A stretch of 64,000 nucleotides of DNA from JBFWNG01 sp050251195 (GTDB lineage Bacteria; Bdellovibrionota_B; Oligoflexia; Oligoflexales; Oligoflexaceae), in assembly GCA_050251195.1 (NCBI GenBank), contig JBFWNG010000010.1:62001-126000 (forward strand), written 5' to 3'. A program made the position numbers and the translations under genes. The notes beneath the pieces were generated by a model, which was given only the letters and a program-made list of their open reading frames with translations, was not told the origin of the DNA and made no database searches. This document shows positions 17,041-24,949 of this stretch, in pieces; position 1 is the stretch's first letter; each line of letters opens with the position of its first letter.

Positions 17041-18666
17041 TCAGGCAGTTGGTGAAGAGGATTGCGGATTCAACAACATACGTATGGCTTCCGTTGTTCG
17101 TTTAGGCTCGTGCTTAGCAAGATACAGAATTTGCTCCTGCGGCGACAACTTCTCGAACGGAATGTCCTCCTTGACCTGCACGTTTTGAATACTTCCCAAT
17201 TCGAGGTCCGGTCGAAATTCTTCGACCTTTGTTTCCAAGCTCTTTCTCTCCGGATCGTAAGACAACCATCGGAAGTATGGGCGAACGACAAAGGCAAAGA
17301 AGAACACAATGGCAAGTGCGGCGACGGCGGAAACCGCGAGCGTAGAGATGTAATTTCTGTTTTCTGTCTTCTTCTCCTTGATGGCCTCTATTTGGAACGG
17401 CGCGGGTTGGAACAAGAGGTTGTGCACCTTCACCATGTCCCGTCCGTCTTTGAAGCCTATCGCTGATTTCACCAACTCTTCTATCTTTTTCATCTCATCG
17501 TCGGTACGCGGCTCGAAGACCGGTTTAGTACCGTCTATCGGATAGGGTTGTTTGCCGTCGACGAGAACCGCGGCGGATATTCTCAGGATGTTGCCAAATG
17601 GCATGATCCGGTGACTTTGCTTCTTTGCAACTTCGTAGTTGATGCGTTCGGAATTGCGCTTGCTCTGGGACTTGTTTCCCGACATACCTAACGGCTCTTG
17701 CTCTCCAGGCACGTTCGACTTGGCCCCGGGGATACCGGTTGGGTTGAGACCGCTTCCATCAAGTTCCTGAGCGGTCGTATTTGACGCAATAACGACCACT
17801 TTGTCGGGATCGATGTCTGACATTGTCTGTTCTTCGGTCGTGAAATCAATTTCGAGATCGACTTTCGCTTCCACGCGATCCGGACCCACGATTCTAGAAA
17901 CTATCTCCGTCACTTTTTCCTCGAGATCCTTGGTTCGCTTGTTGCGATATTCGATCATTTCCTCCGCTTTTTTAGACTCGGGATCGTCGGACTCGACCTT
18001 AGTAAGAAGTTTGCCGTTTTGATCGATAATCGTGACTTTTTCTGGCTTTAGACCCTCGACGGATCGAGACACCAAATGGACGACGCCGTTGATTTGTTTT
18101 GGAGCAAGTTCGACGCCGCGCTTGGTTTTAATATAGATGGCTGCCGTCGGATCTTTCTGATCCTCGACAAAAAGGCTTTGTTTTGCTTCCACAATATGGA
18201 CACGGGCCGACATAATTCCTTCGACGCTGCCGATCGTTCGCGCCAACTCGCCTTCGATAGCACGACGTTTGTTGATTTTTTGTTCGAACTCAGTGCTCGT
18301 AAAGTCCTGCTGATCAAATTTTTCCCAACCGATTTGCCCGTGAGAGGGCAGGCCTTCTTGAGACAGCTGGATTCGCAGCGGGAGGACTCTTTCTTCAGGA
18401 ACCTTAATCCCTTGGGCATCGATCGTGAAATCCTTTTCTCCTAACTTTTTAAGTTCGGATGCAATGGCTTGAATATCCTCGTCGGCGAGGTTTTGATACA
18501 GGTAGTCTCGCTTTTCTTTTGTCGTAAAAGCAAACAGGGACGCAATTGCAACTATGGCAAGGCCCAGAAAGCTGACGAGCGAGATGCGTTTGCCCATCGA
18601 GAGCTTAGACCAAAAGTTTACAACCTGGTCTTTGAAAGTCAGCAGAAAGTTAGTCCACTTCTCCAA
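17041..18666 (-). CDS. fliF: Flagellar MS-ring protein FliF
   Basis: 541 residues, normal length. Two membrane segments (about 29-48 and 440-462) flank the periplasmic ring-building domains. Recognisable motifs include VRVHIV-like SARVHIVEAKQSLF and the RRAIEGELARTIGS region of the YscJ/FliF domain. The cytoplasmic C-terminus (EQILYLAKHEPKRTTEAIRM) looks like the helix pair that binds FliG, so this cell should need FliG even though the gene is not next door. FliF nucleates basal-body assembly. Confidence 0.96.
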   Translation of the reverse strand: MEKWTNFLLTFKDQVVNFWSKLSMGKRISLVSFLGLAIVAIASLFAFTTKEKRDYLYQNLADEDIQAIASELKKLGEKDFTIDAQGIKVPEERVLPLRIQLSQEGLPSHGQIGWEKFDQQDFTSTEFEQKINKRRAIEGELARTIGSVEGIMSARVHIVEAKQSLFVEDQKDPTAAIYIKTKRGVELAPKQINGVVHLVSRSVEGLKPEKVTIIDQNGKLLTKVESDDPESKKAEEMIEYRNKRTKDLEEKVTEIVSRIVGPDRVEAKVDLEIDFTTEEQTMSDIDPDKVVVIASNTTAQELDGSGLNPTGIPGAKSNVPGEQEPLGMSGNKSQSKRNSERINYEVAKKQSHRIMPFGNILRISAAVLVDGKQPYPIDGTKPVFEPRTDDEMKKIEELVKSAIGFKDGRDMVKVHNLLFQPAPFQIEAIKEKKTENRNYISTLAVSAVAALAIVFFFAFVVRPYFRWLSYDPERKSLETKVEEFRPDLELGSIQNVQVKEDIPFEKLSPQEQILYLAKHEPKRTTEAIRMLLNPQSSSPTA

Positions 18667-18678
18667 TTATCACCTCTT

Positions 18679-19014
18679 TTAAACTGGCATTCTCATGACT
18701 TCTTGGTACGCTTCGAGAACTTTGTTTCTAACTTGCACCATCAGATTAAAACTCAACTCAGCATGAGCGGCTCGTAACATGGTTTCGTGAATGTCTTCTT
18801 GTTTTCCCGTTGCGAGATCCATCGCTGCGGCGTCAGCGTCCTTTTGAACTTGGTTGACGTCATTCATCGCATCCTTGAGATGATCGAGAAAGCTTGGGCC
18901 TTTCGACACCTGGCTTTGCTTGTTCGAAATGCCACGAACTTCTTCGCCGAGCCCCGGAAGCTCCGCAAGGAGCTTGGAGCCCAATCCCCTTGTCGCATTA
19001 GATATTTTATCCAT
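18679..19014 (-). CDS. fliE: Flagellar hook-basal body protein FliE
   Basis: 111 residues, the usual size. The C-terminal half (DIHETMLRAAHAELSFNLMV, then VRNKVLEAYQEVMRM) is the conserved FliE domain that joins the MS ring to the rod. It lies between flgC and fliF, its canonical position. Confidence 0.95.
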   Translation of the reverse strand: MDKISNATRGLGSKLLAELPGLGEEVRGISNKQSQVSKGPSFLDHLKDAMNDVNQVQKDADAAAMDLATGKQEDIHETMLRAAHAELSFNLMVQVRNKVLEAYQEVMRMPV

Positions 19015-19040
19015 GCATCCTCCCGATTAAGTAGGTTCCC

Positions 19041-19481
19041 TTAGCGGCCAATCTCTATGGACCTTGCGGCCATCTGTTTTGCAGCATCGAGCGCTGTGGC
19101 GTTCGCTTCGTAAGCGCGAGTCGCCATTATCATGTTCACCATCTCTGACATCACCTGGATGTTCGGCATGTTTACAAATCCGTTTTCGTCAGCGTCCGGA
19201 TGGGACGGATCATGAACCCGTCTCGGGGCACGTGTATCTTTGTGTATGTCGACGACCTTCACCTTTTTCAACTGGGTTCCGTAATCTTCATCGAGAAAGG
19301 AATCGAAGTCGCCCGATGCAGGAACAGCGGAGAACACGACATCGCGACGTCGGTAAGGTCCGCCGTCTTCAGTGCCTCGCGTAGTATTGGCGTTTGCGAG
19401 GTTTGAGCTCAAAACGTTCATACGCAATCGCTGGGCGGCAAGTGCGGAAGAACTGACATTCATCGATCTAAAAAAGCTCAT
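19041..19481 (-). CDS. flgC: Flagellar proximal rod protein FlgC
   Basis: 146 residues. The N-terminal rod-protein motif SSALAAQRLRMNVLSSNLAN and C-terminal MSEMVNMIMATRAYEANATA are characteristic of FlgC. It is separated from flgB by 2 bases. With FlgB and FlgF it forms the proximal rod. Confidence 0.97.
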   Translation of the reverse strand: MSFFRSMNVSSSALAAQRLRMNVLSSNLANANTTRGTEDGGPYRRRDVVFSAVPASGDFDSFLDEDYGTQLKKVKVVDIHKDTRAPRRVHDPSHPDADENGFVNMPNIQVMSEMVNMIMATRAYEANATALDAAKQMAARSIEIGR

Positions 19482-19483
19482 AC

Positions 19484-19909
19484 CTATCTACTCCCTGATG
19501 AAATTGCATAGCGTAACGTACCGATTTTCCTATTTATCAGCTCAACGGTGGACTGATAAAGCAGCTGGTTACTGGCCAACCGCGCCATCTCTTCGTCCAA
19601 ATCGACGGTATTGCCGTCTTGGCCAACGCTTTCTGTGGGTCTTACATAGACGTCCGGCTCAACTTCTCCGTTTTCGTACGCCCCATCGCCCTTGAAATGC
19701 TTTGGGTTCGTGGCTTTCATCGCCAATTCGTCTTCCGTGCCTGTGACTTCCTGAAATTGCTTCTCGAAGTCATACCCAATGGCTCTATAACCTGGCGTTT
19801 CAGCGTTAGCGATGTTCCCCGTGATCACCTCGGTGTTTCTTAACCGATGATGCATCGTCGCCATCTTGGCGCGATCTGAAAACGTGAAAAGTCCGCCACT
19901 TATCTTCAT
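19484..19909 (-). CDS. flgB: Flagellar proximal rod protein FlgB
   Basis: 141 residues. The rod motif TEVITGNIANAETPGYRAIG and the C-terminal helix with VDLDEEMARLASNQLLYQST identify FlgB. Its ATG overlaps the stop of the sigma-54 activator by 4 bases, so structural and regulatory genes share one transcript. Confidence 0.96.
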   Translation of the reverse strand: MKISGGLFTFSDRAKMATMHHRLRNTEVITGNIANAETPGYRAIGYDFEKQFQEVTGTEDELAMKATNPKHFKGDGAYENGEVEPDVYVRPTESVGQDGNTVDLDEEMARLASNQLLYQSTVELINRKIGTLRYAISSGSR

Positions 19910-21000
19910 ACCGCCTTACCTATGACTGGTTCGGGTATCTCGAATCCTTCATGCGTAAATTCATTAATCTTGTTTCTTAGAGTTCGGAGACTGATGCCGA
20001 GAGTCTTTGCCGCATGAGTGCGATTTCCGTTGTGATGTTTTAGCGTTTCGATGATAAATTGGGTTTCGACCACTCTCATTTTCTTCCCGATCGGAAGATA
20101 CTTCACCCAATCGTTCTCGAACGCCGGTTTCGAGGTTTCGAAGTTGAAAAGATCAGCGGTCACGATGTCCGACTTCGCCATAATTATGGCTCTCTGCACA
20201 ATGTTTTGCAGCTGGCGAACGTTTCCTGGCCAATTAAATTTAGTGAGCTTCGTCATCGCATCGGCACTGATCGAGAACTGGCGATCTCGATATTGTTTTC
20301 CGAACGTTTTCACAAAGTGCCGAGTCAGAACCTCGATGTCCTTTGGTCGCTGCCGGAGAGGCGGCACTTCGATATGAAGCACATAAAGTCTGTAAAAGAG
20401 ATCTTCTCGGAACTTGCCTTCGCTCACAGCGCAATTGATGTCTCTGTTTGTGGTTGCAATAACACGGGCGTCTATGCTGATAGGACCATCGCCTCCAAGG
20501 CGTTCAATTTCCCGCTCTTGTAGGGCTCGAAGCAATTTCGCCTGCAGTGATTTATCGGTTTCCGTGATCTCGTCTAAAAGAAGGGTTCCCTTGTTCGCTT
20601 GTTCAAACTTACCAATATGCCGCTGAGTCGCACCCGTGAACGCGCCGCGTTCAAAGCCGAAAAGCTCGCTTTCAAGGAGGTTCGCCGGCATGGCGGCGCA
20701 ATTTATTGCGACGAATGGCTTGTCATTTCGATTGCATGTCTTGTGAATCATGCGCGCAATAACTTCTTTCCCTGTACCTGATTCGCCGGTGATGAGAACA
20801 GGGACGTCCGTATGAGAAATTTGCTCGACCAGTTCCTTGATCCGAAGCATTTTTTCGTCCGCAAAAATGAAATCGCTCTTTTTCGCGGTGCTTTCCTGCA
20901 TCTTCTTGTTCTGGACATAGTCGATGTAGTCTTGTGGATTCGGTACATCCAGAATTTCGGTTTTCGCAATTGCTTCATTCCCTGAATCTGCGAACTTCAT
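19906..21000 (-). CDS. Sigma-54-dependent activator without receiver domain (flagellar regulator)
   Basis: 364 residues. A short N-terminus of about 45 residues replaces the usual receiver domain. The AAA+ domain has Walker A GESGTGKE (72-79), the sigma-54-contact loop GAFTGA (119-124) and Walker B GTLLLDE (138-144). A Fis-type helix-turn-helix ends the protein (about 320-352: NRTHAAKTLGISLRTLRNKI). It belongs to the NtrC/FlrC/FleQ class of enhancer-binding proteins. It sits inside the flagellar operon, which has a consensus sigma-54 promoter, so positive autoregulation is likely. Without a receiver its control must come from level, an anti-activator or a partner kinase acting elsewhere. Confidence 0.9.
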   Translation of the reverse strand: MKFADSGNEAIAKTEILDVPNPQDYIDYVQNKKMQESTAKKSDFIFADEKMLRIKELVEQISHTDVPVLITGESGTGKEVIARMIHKTCNRNDKPFVAINCAAMPANLLESELFGFERGAFTGATQRHIGKFEQANKGTLLLDEITETDKSLQAKLLRALQEREIERLGGDGPISIDARVIATTNRDINCAVSEGKFREDLFYRLYVLHIEVPPLRQRPKDIEVLTRHFVKTFGKQYRDRQFSISADAMTKLTKFNWPGNVRQLQNIVQRAIIMAKSDIVTADLFNFETSKPAFENDWVKYLPIGKKMRVVETQFIIETLKHHNGNRTHAAKTLGISLRTLRNKINEFTHEGFEIPEPVIGKAV

Positions 21001-21009
21001 ACTTTCCCC

Positions 21010-23289
21010 TTACTTTTGGAGTTGATCTAACCTTTTCTTTGCTAAATCAGCATAGAGCAAATTGTTGGCATCTTGGCTTGCTTGCTGAAACGCTGTTAAT
21101 GCTTCATCTCGTCGGCCGGCCTTATATAGCAACAATCCACTTTTATAAAGATATTCAGCGCGATTCTCGGAGTCTTCTTGTCCGAGAATTCCGTAAGTTC
21201 TGCCCGCGCCAGCGAGGTCATTCTTGGAACGTTTTTCTTCAGCCAATTCTTTGAGATTCGCGATCCACATTGTTTTCAATTCTTTATTCCCGTTCATCGC
21301 AGAAGGCTTCATCTTGGCCATGAGTTCGATCGATTTTGTTCTTTCGTCTTCCATTCCAAGATCGGAAAACCTCTTGGCAAGGGTCACCAGCAAAGTCATA
21401 GAATTCGAATCTTGGGGCTGAGGTGAGCCGGCGACCGTTCCACCTGTCGCCATTTCGGCACTTTTACTCCAGCGATCGAGTAAGATTTTTGCCGGGGTTT
21501 TGAGTCTGTATTTGAGTTGAACCGTGTTTTCGATATCGGTCTTGAGTTCGGAATACAGCTTTTCCTGCTCTGATTCCTTCAGCTCGCTCCAAAGCGCTGC
21601 CAGCTCAGCATCAGCTGCGGCTATCGATTTTTTGCCGCCTTTGTTCTTGGACTTACCGCCCGTAAGGTTGGCCATAGAATTTGCTTCGTCCATCGTAACC
21701 GCGTACCAAAATGCCGCCCTGAACTTCGCCATTTGCTGTTCGTTGGTGGCGACAGCGTTCTTGTAAAAGGATTGGGCTTCCTTTGGCTGTCCTAAAGCTC
21801 TATATGCCTCACCGGTACTCCACGCTATTTTGGAATCGCCTTTCAGGAAAGCTAACGAAGTTGGCAAACCTTCGATAAGCGCCGTAGCCTCGGCATAATT
21901 CTTGTTTTGAACGAGGCCGTTGATGGTTTCGGTGAAGGTGCTTCCTGTTCTCGAAAGCAAACGCGATTTTATCTCTTTGCTCTTTTCGCCTTTGAAACGC
22001 TCGAAATATTTGCCGGCATAGTTGGCCGTGTCGTCGCTCCACTTTTTGGTATCCAGCATTTCGCTGAGGACTAGGCTGGCGCCAAGGAATTCAGTCCATT
22101 TGTTTTCGAGCTGTTCCGGCGCGCCAACCAGAGCGTTAAGTATCTCGGGGCGGACGTCCGGAAGATGGTTGTGGTCCTTGAGAAGGGCTTTCTGATCTTC
22201 GTCTTTCGCGGACCAATAAGCCATTCGAATGTTCTTCTGCCCTTCGAGTTCCGGATTTTCGCGGTTGTTTCGGATAAGCGAAATCCCTTTGACGATACTT
22301 GCAAACTCCGCCGTGTTAGCATTTTGTGTCGCCTTAATCGCCTTGATATCGAGGCGACGCATCTGCGCATATGACGAGAGTTCTGATTCAGGATGTTTAT
22401 CCATCAGGCTTTGATAGTAACCGTCGGCAAGCGTGAGATTACCTTGGCCCAAGTGGACTTCCGCAAGCCGCCAGATGTGAAGAGGATTTTGATCGAAAAC
22501 GAACGGCGCCTTAAGCAAAAGTTTCTGGTATGCAACGAGCGCCTTTCTTTCATGACCAAAGTCGTAAAGCGATCCGGCATGAGCTGCAAGAGCCTCATCC
22601 GGTGATACTTTTTTCACGGTCTTGGAATCATGATCTTGGGGATCGTTGCCGTATTTGTCGTAAATCTTCGTCTGAATTCGGTAAACGTAAATCGGATATT
22701 CGCTCCAGCTCTTGCCGGGACCGCTCTCTACTTTTTCCAACCCGGCGACAACCTCGCTTTGATCCTCGAAGTCTTGAAGGGGAGGCTGCAAGAGTTTTCG
22801 TCGCTGGGTACCGTCAGCCGCCATGGATTCATCGTAGCCCAGTTCGTTCGCTGGCTCTTCAGCCTTGTCGGCAACTCCTGTTCCAAAGACCGGTAAATTC
22901 GTGACGGGATCAAGTTGTTCTTGGTAGCCTTCATCGAAGAGATCGATAACGATTCGAAAGGGATCAGCAAAATCCGTGATGGTGAGTTTGATATCTTTGT
23001 CTTTCAAGTATAGTTTAATTTTCGCCGTCGATCCGTCTTGATTGATCAGCACTCTTTTGACGACCTGATCATCGTAGTAATTCAAAGCTTCGAGCTCGGA
23101 CGCTTGTGTGTTGGTGATTTCGACGGTAGCGAGATTTTCTTCGGCGTTGTGCTTAAATGCGTAGGTTCGCTTGTTGGGGAAGGGAAGAATGATTTGGGAA
23201 AAGCGGTTCTTCGCCGCCGATGCCGGGGCTTGAGCCAAAAGGAAAAGGCACAAGATTTTAGCTAAGGAATTCACTGCTTTACACACCAA
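21010..23289 (-). CDS. Secreted TPR protein heading the flagellar operon
   Basis: 759 residues with a signal peptide (AKILCLFLLAQAPASA). Residues about 30-120 form a beta-rich, AMIN-like region (LKDKDIKLTITDFADPFRIV), and the remainder is a helical TPR-type array (SGLLYKAGRRDEALTAFQQA near the end). It is probably periplasmic. It is the first gene after the sigma-54 promoter and 9 bases before the activator gene, so a role in flagellar or envelope assembly is plausible but unproven. The start is uncertain: TTG 23289, GTG 23286 and GTG 23274 are all in frame, with AAGGA immediately before the first. Confidence 0.82.
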   Translation of the reverse strand: MVCKAVNSLAKILCLFLLAQAPASAAKNRFSQIILPFPNKRTYAFKHNAEENLATVEITNTQASELEALNYYDDQVVKRVLINQDGSTAKIKLYLKDKDIKLTITDFADPFRIVIDLFDEGYQEQLDPVTNLPVFGTGVADKAEEPANELGYDESMAADGTQRRKLLQPPLQDFEDQSEVVAGLEKVESGPGKSWSEYPIYVYRIQTKIYDKYGNDPQDHDSKTVKKVSPDEALAAHAGSLYDFGHERKALVAYQKLLLKAPFVFDQNPLHIWRLAEVHLGQGNLTLADGYYQSLMDKHPESELSSYAQMRRLDIKAIKATQNANTAEFASIVKGISLIRNNRENPELEGQKNIRMAYWSAKDEDQKALLKDHNHLPDVRPEILNALVGAPEQLENKWTEFLGASLVLSEMLDTKKWSDDTANYAGKYFERFKGEKSKEIKSRLLSRTGSTFTETINGLVQNKNYAEATALIEGLPTSLAFLKGDSKIAWSTGEAYRALGQPKEAQSFYKNAVATNEQQMAKFRAAFWYAVTMDEANSMANLTGGKSKNKGGKKSIAAADAELAALWSELKESEQEKLYSELKTDIENTVQLKYRLKTPAKILLDRWSKSAEMATGGTVAGSPQPQDSNSMTLLVTLAKRFSDLGMEDERTKSIELMAKMKPSAMNGNKELKTMWIANLKELAEEKRSKNDLAGAGRTYGILGQEDSENRAEYLYKSGLLLYKAGRRDEALTAFQQASQDANNLLYADLAKKRLDQLQK

Positions 23290-23340
23290 TCCTTGGTTTT
23301 ATTTTGTCCAAACAAATTTTTAGGTAGGCAGTTTTAATCA

Positions 23341-23356
23341 AGCAAGTCTTGTGCCA
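23341..23356 (-). promoter_or_regulatory. Consensus sigma-54 (-24/-12) promoter of the flagellar operon
   Basis: On the minus strand the sequence is TGGCACAAGACTTGCT, a perfect fit to TGGCAC-N5-TTGC with the required GG-to-GC spacing. Transcription would begin near 23331, about 40 bases before the TPR gene. The operon below it encodes a sigma-54 activator and basal-body proteins, which supports the assignment. Confidence 0.85.
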
Positions 23357-23488
23357 GTTGTTAAACGACTCAAATGGCAAGGGTTTTTTGCTAGCCGCCA
23401 AATATTTGCCAGGTTATGATGTGGAAATGTCAGAACCGTGACTCGAGTCAGCGTCATGTCTTTGACTTTGAATTCACAGGAACCAATA

Positions 23489-24949
23489 GTGACCAAAACT
23501 ACCTCTAGCCTTCCGTGGGAAGGCGCGACCAAGAAAATTCTCGTCGTCGGCGATCCTATTCTAGACGAATATTGGGAAGGCAAGGTAACTCGGATATCCC
23601 CCGAAGCGCCAGTACCTGTTCATCTTGTGACAAAGACACATTTTACTGCGGGCGGCGCAGCCAACGTTGCAAGAAACGTGCAGCTCGTAGGCGGCCAAGC
23701 TATGCTTTGCGGCGTTTGGGGCAAGGATGATTCGGCGCAAACTTTGCGAGATCTTTTAAATACCGACAAAGTCGACTTTAGTCTTACTATATCGAGCGCC
23801 ACAAAACCGACAATCCGCAAAACGCGCGTTACTTCTAATAGTCATCATATCGTAAGAATCGACTGGGAAAAAATTGATCCTATTGACGCTGCGGAACAAA
23901 ATCAGCTTTTTTCAAACATAACAGAATCGAATTTCAACGCGCTCTTAATTAGTGATTATGCAAAAGGCGGTCTTACACCTGAGTTTTTAAAGAATCTCCT
24001 CACCGCGACGCAGGCGCGAGGCATTCCCGTTATTATTGATCCTAAGGGCACGAATTACGACAAGTATCGCGGCGCATTTTTGATCACGCCCAACGAAAAA
24101 GAAGCGTGCGACGCTCTTGGTCTGGACCTTCTGGAAACTTGGCCAAAAGAATATTTGGCTGACGAACTTAAGAAACGTTACGGATTTAAGAACGTAATCA
24201 TCACGCTGGGTCCTAAAGGGATGTTTGGATCGTTTGAAAAAGAAACGCACTATCTCGAAGCAGTCAAACGGGAGGTGTTCGATGTTTCAGGAGCAGGCGA
24301 CACGGTGGTCGCAATGCTCGCATTGGCGTTAGCGAGCGGCTGCGGTTTCAAGGAGGCAATGCACATTGCCAATACGGCGGCGGGGATCGTTGTTGAAAAA
24401 TGGGGTACACAACCAATCCTCATGGACGAACTCAAAGAAGCTCTCAATGTAACGCCGACTGCAAAAACAGGTTTTGAAGCAAAGATCATGACGCCGGACG
24501 CATTGCGTCGTGCAATCGGAAACGCACAGACAAGAAGAGAGAGGGTCGTGTTTACGAACGGCTGCTTTGACATCTTGCACTTGGGGCATGTCACATATCT
24601 CAATCAGGCGCGAGCCTTAGGAGACAAACTCATCGTCGCGTTGAATTCCGACAACTCGGTACGTCGTCTAAAAGGCGACACGCGTCCCGTCAATAAAATC
24701 GACGACAGGTTGAAGGTTATCGCTGCTTTGGGATTCGTCGACTATGTTACGTTTTTTGAGGAAGACACCCCTGAAAATCTCATAAAGACGCTAGGACCGA
24801 ATATTCTCGTCAAGGGGGGGGATTACGCGAAAAGCGAGATCGCCGGAGGAAAATATGTCGAGTCGATTGGCGGGCAGGTGATCATTCTGGATTACGTCCC
24901 AGGCAAATCCACCACGGAACTTATTGCGACAATGCATCGGCAGAAATAG
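23489..24949 (+). CDS. hldE: Bifunctional heptose-7-phosphate kinase / heptose-1-phosphate adenylyltransferase
   Basis: 486 residues. The N-terminal ribokinase-like domain (GDPILDEYW, GGAANVARN, catalytic region SGAGDT) phosphorylates D-glycero-D-manno-heptose 7-phosphate. The C-terminal nucleotidyltransferase (VFTNGCFDILHLGHV, with the HxGH motif) makes ADP-heptose. The product feeds the LPS inner core. Start choice: GTG 23489 has AGGA eight bases upstream and gives a length like E. coli HldE (477); upstream GTG 23438 and ATG 23456 lack ribosome sites. It converges on the MsbA-like gene with a 29-base overlap, and that exporter is also an LPS-type function. Confidence 0.95.
   Translation: MTKTTSSLPWEGATKKILVVGDPILDEYWEGKVTRISPEAPVPVHLVTKTHFTAGGAANVARNVQLVGGQAMLCGVWGKDDSAQTLRDLLNTDKVDFSLTISSATKPTIRKTRVTSNSHHIVRIDWEKIDPIDAAEQNQLFSNITESNFNALLISDYAKGGLTPEFLKNLLTATQARGIPVIIDPKGTNYDKYRGAFLITPNEKEACDALGLDLLETWPKEYLADELKKRYGFKNVIITLGPKGMFGSFEKETHYLEAVKREVFDVSGAGDTVVAMLALALASGCGFKEAMHIANTAAGIVVEKWGTQPILMDELKEALNVTPTAKTGFEAKIMTPDALRRAIGNAQTRRERVVFTNGCFDILHLGHVTYLNQARALGDKLIVALNSDNSVRRLKGDTRPVNKIDDRLKVIAALGFVDYVTFFEEDTPENLIKTLGPNILVKGGDYAKSEIAGGKYVESIGGQVIILDYVPGKSTTELIATMHRQK

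Noticed and set aside
19041..19406. Long open frames antisense to flagellar and other genes
   Set aside because: They lie opposite well-supported coding regions, show no protein-like composition and are explained by codon bias on the other strand.
23373..23394. Plus-strand TGGCAA...TTGC resembling a second sigma-54 promoter toward hldE
   Set aside because: The GG-to-GC spacing is 12 bases instead of 10, which sigma-54 does not tolerate well.
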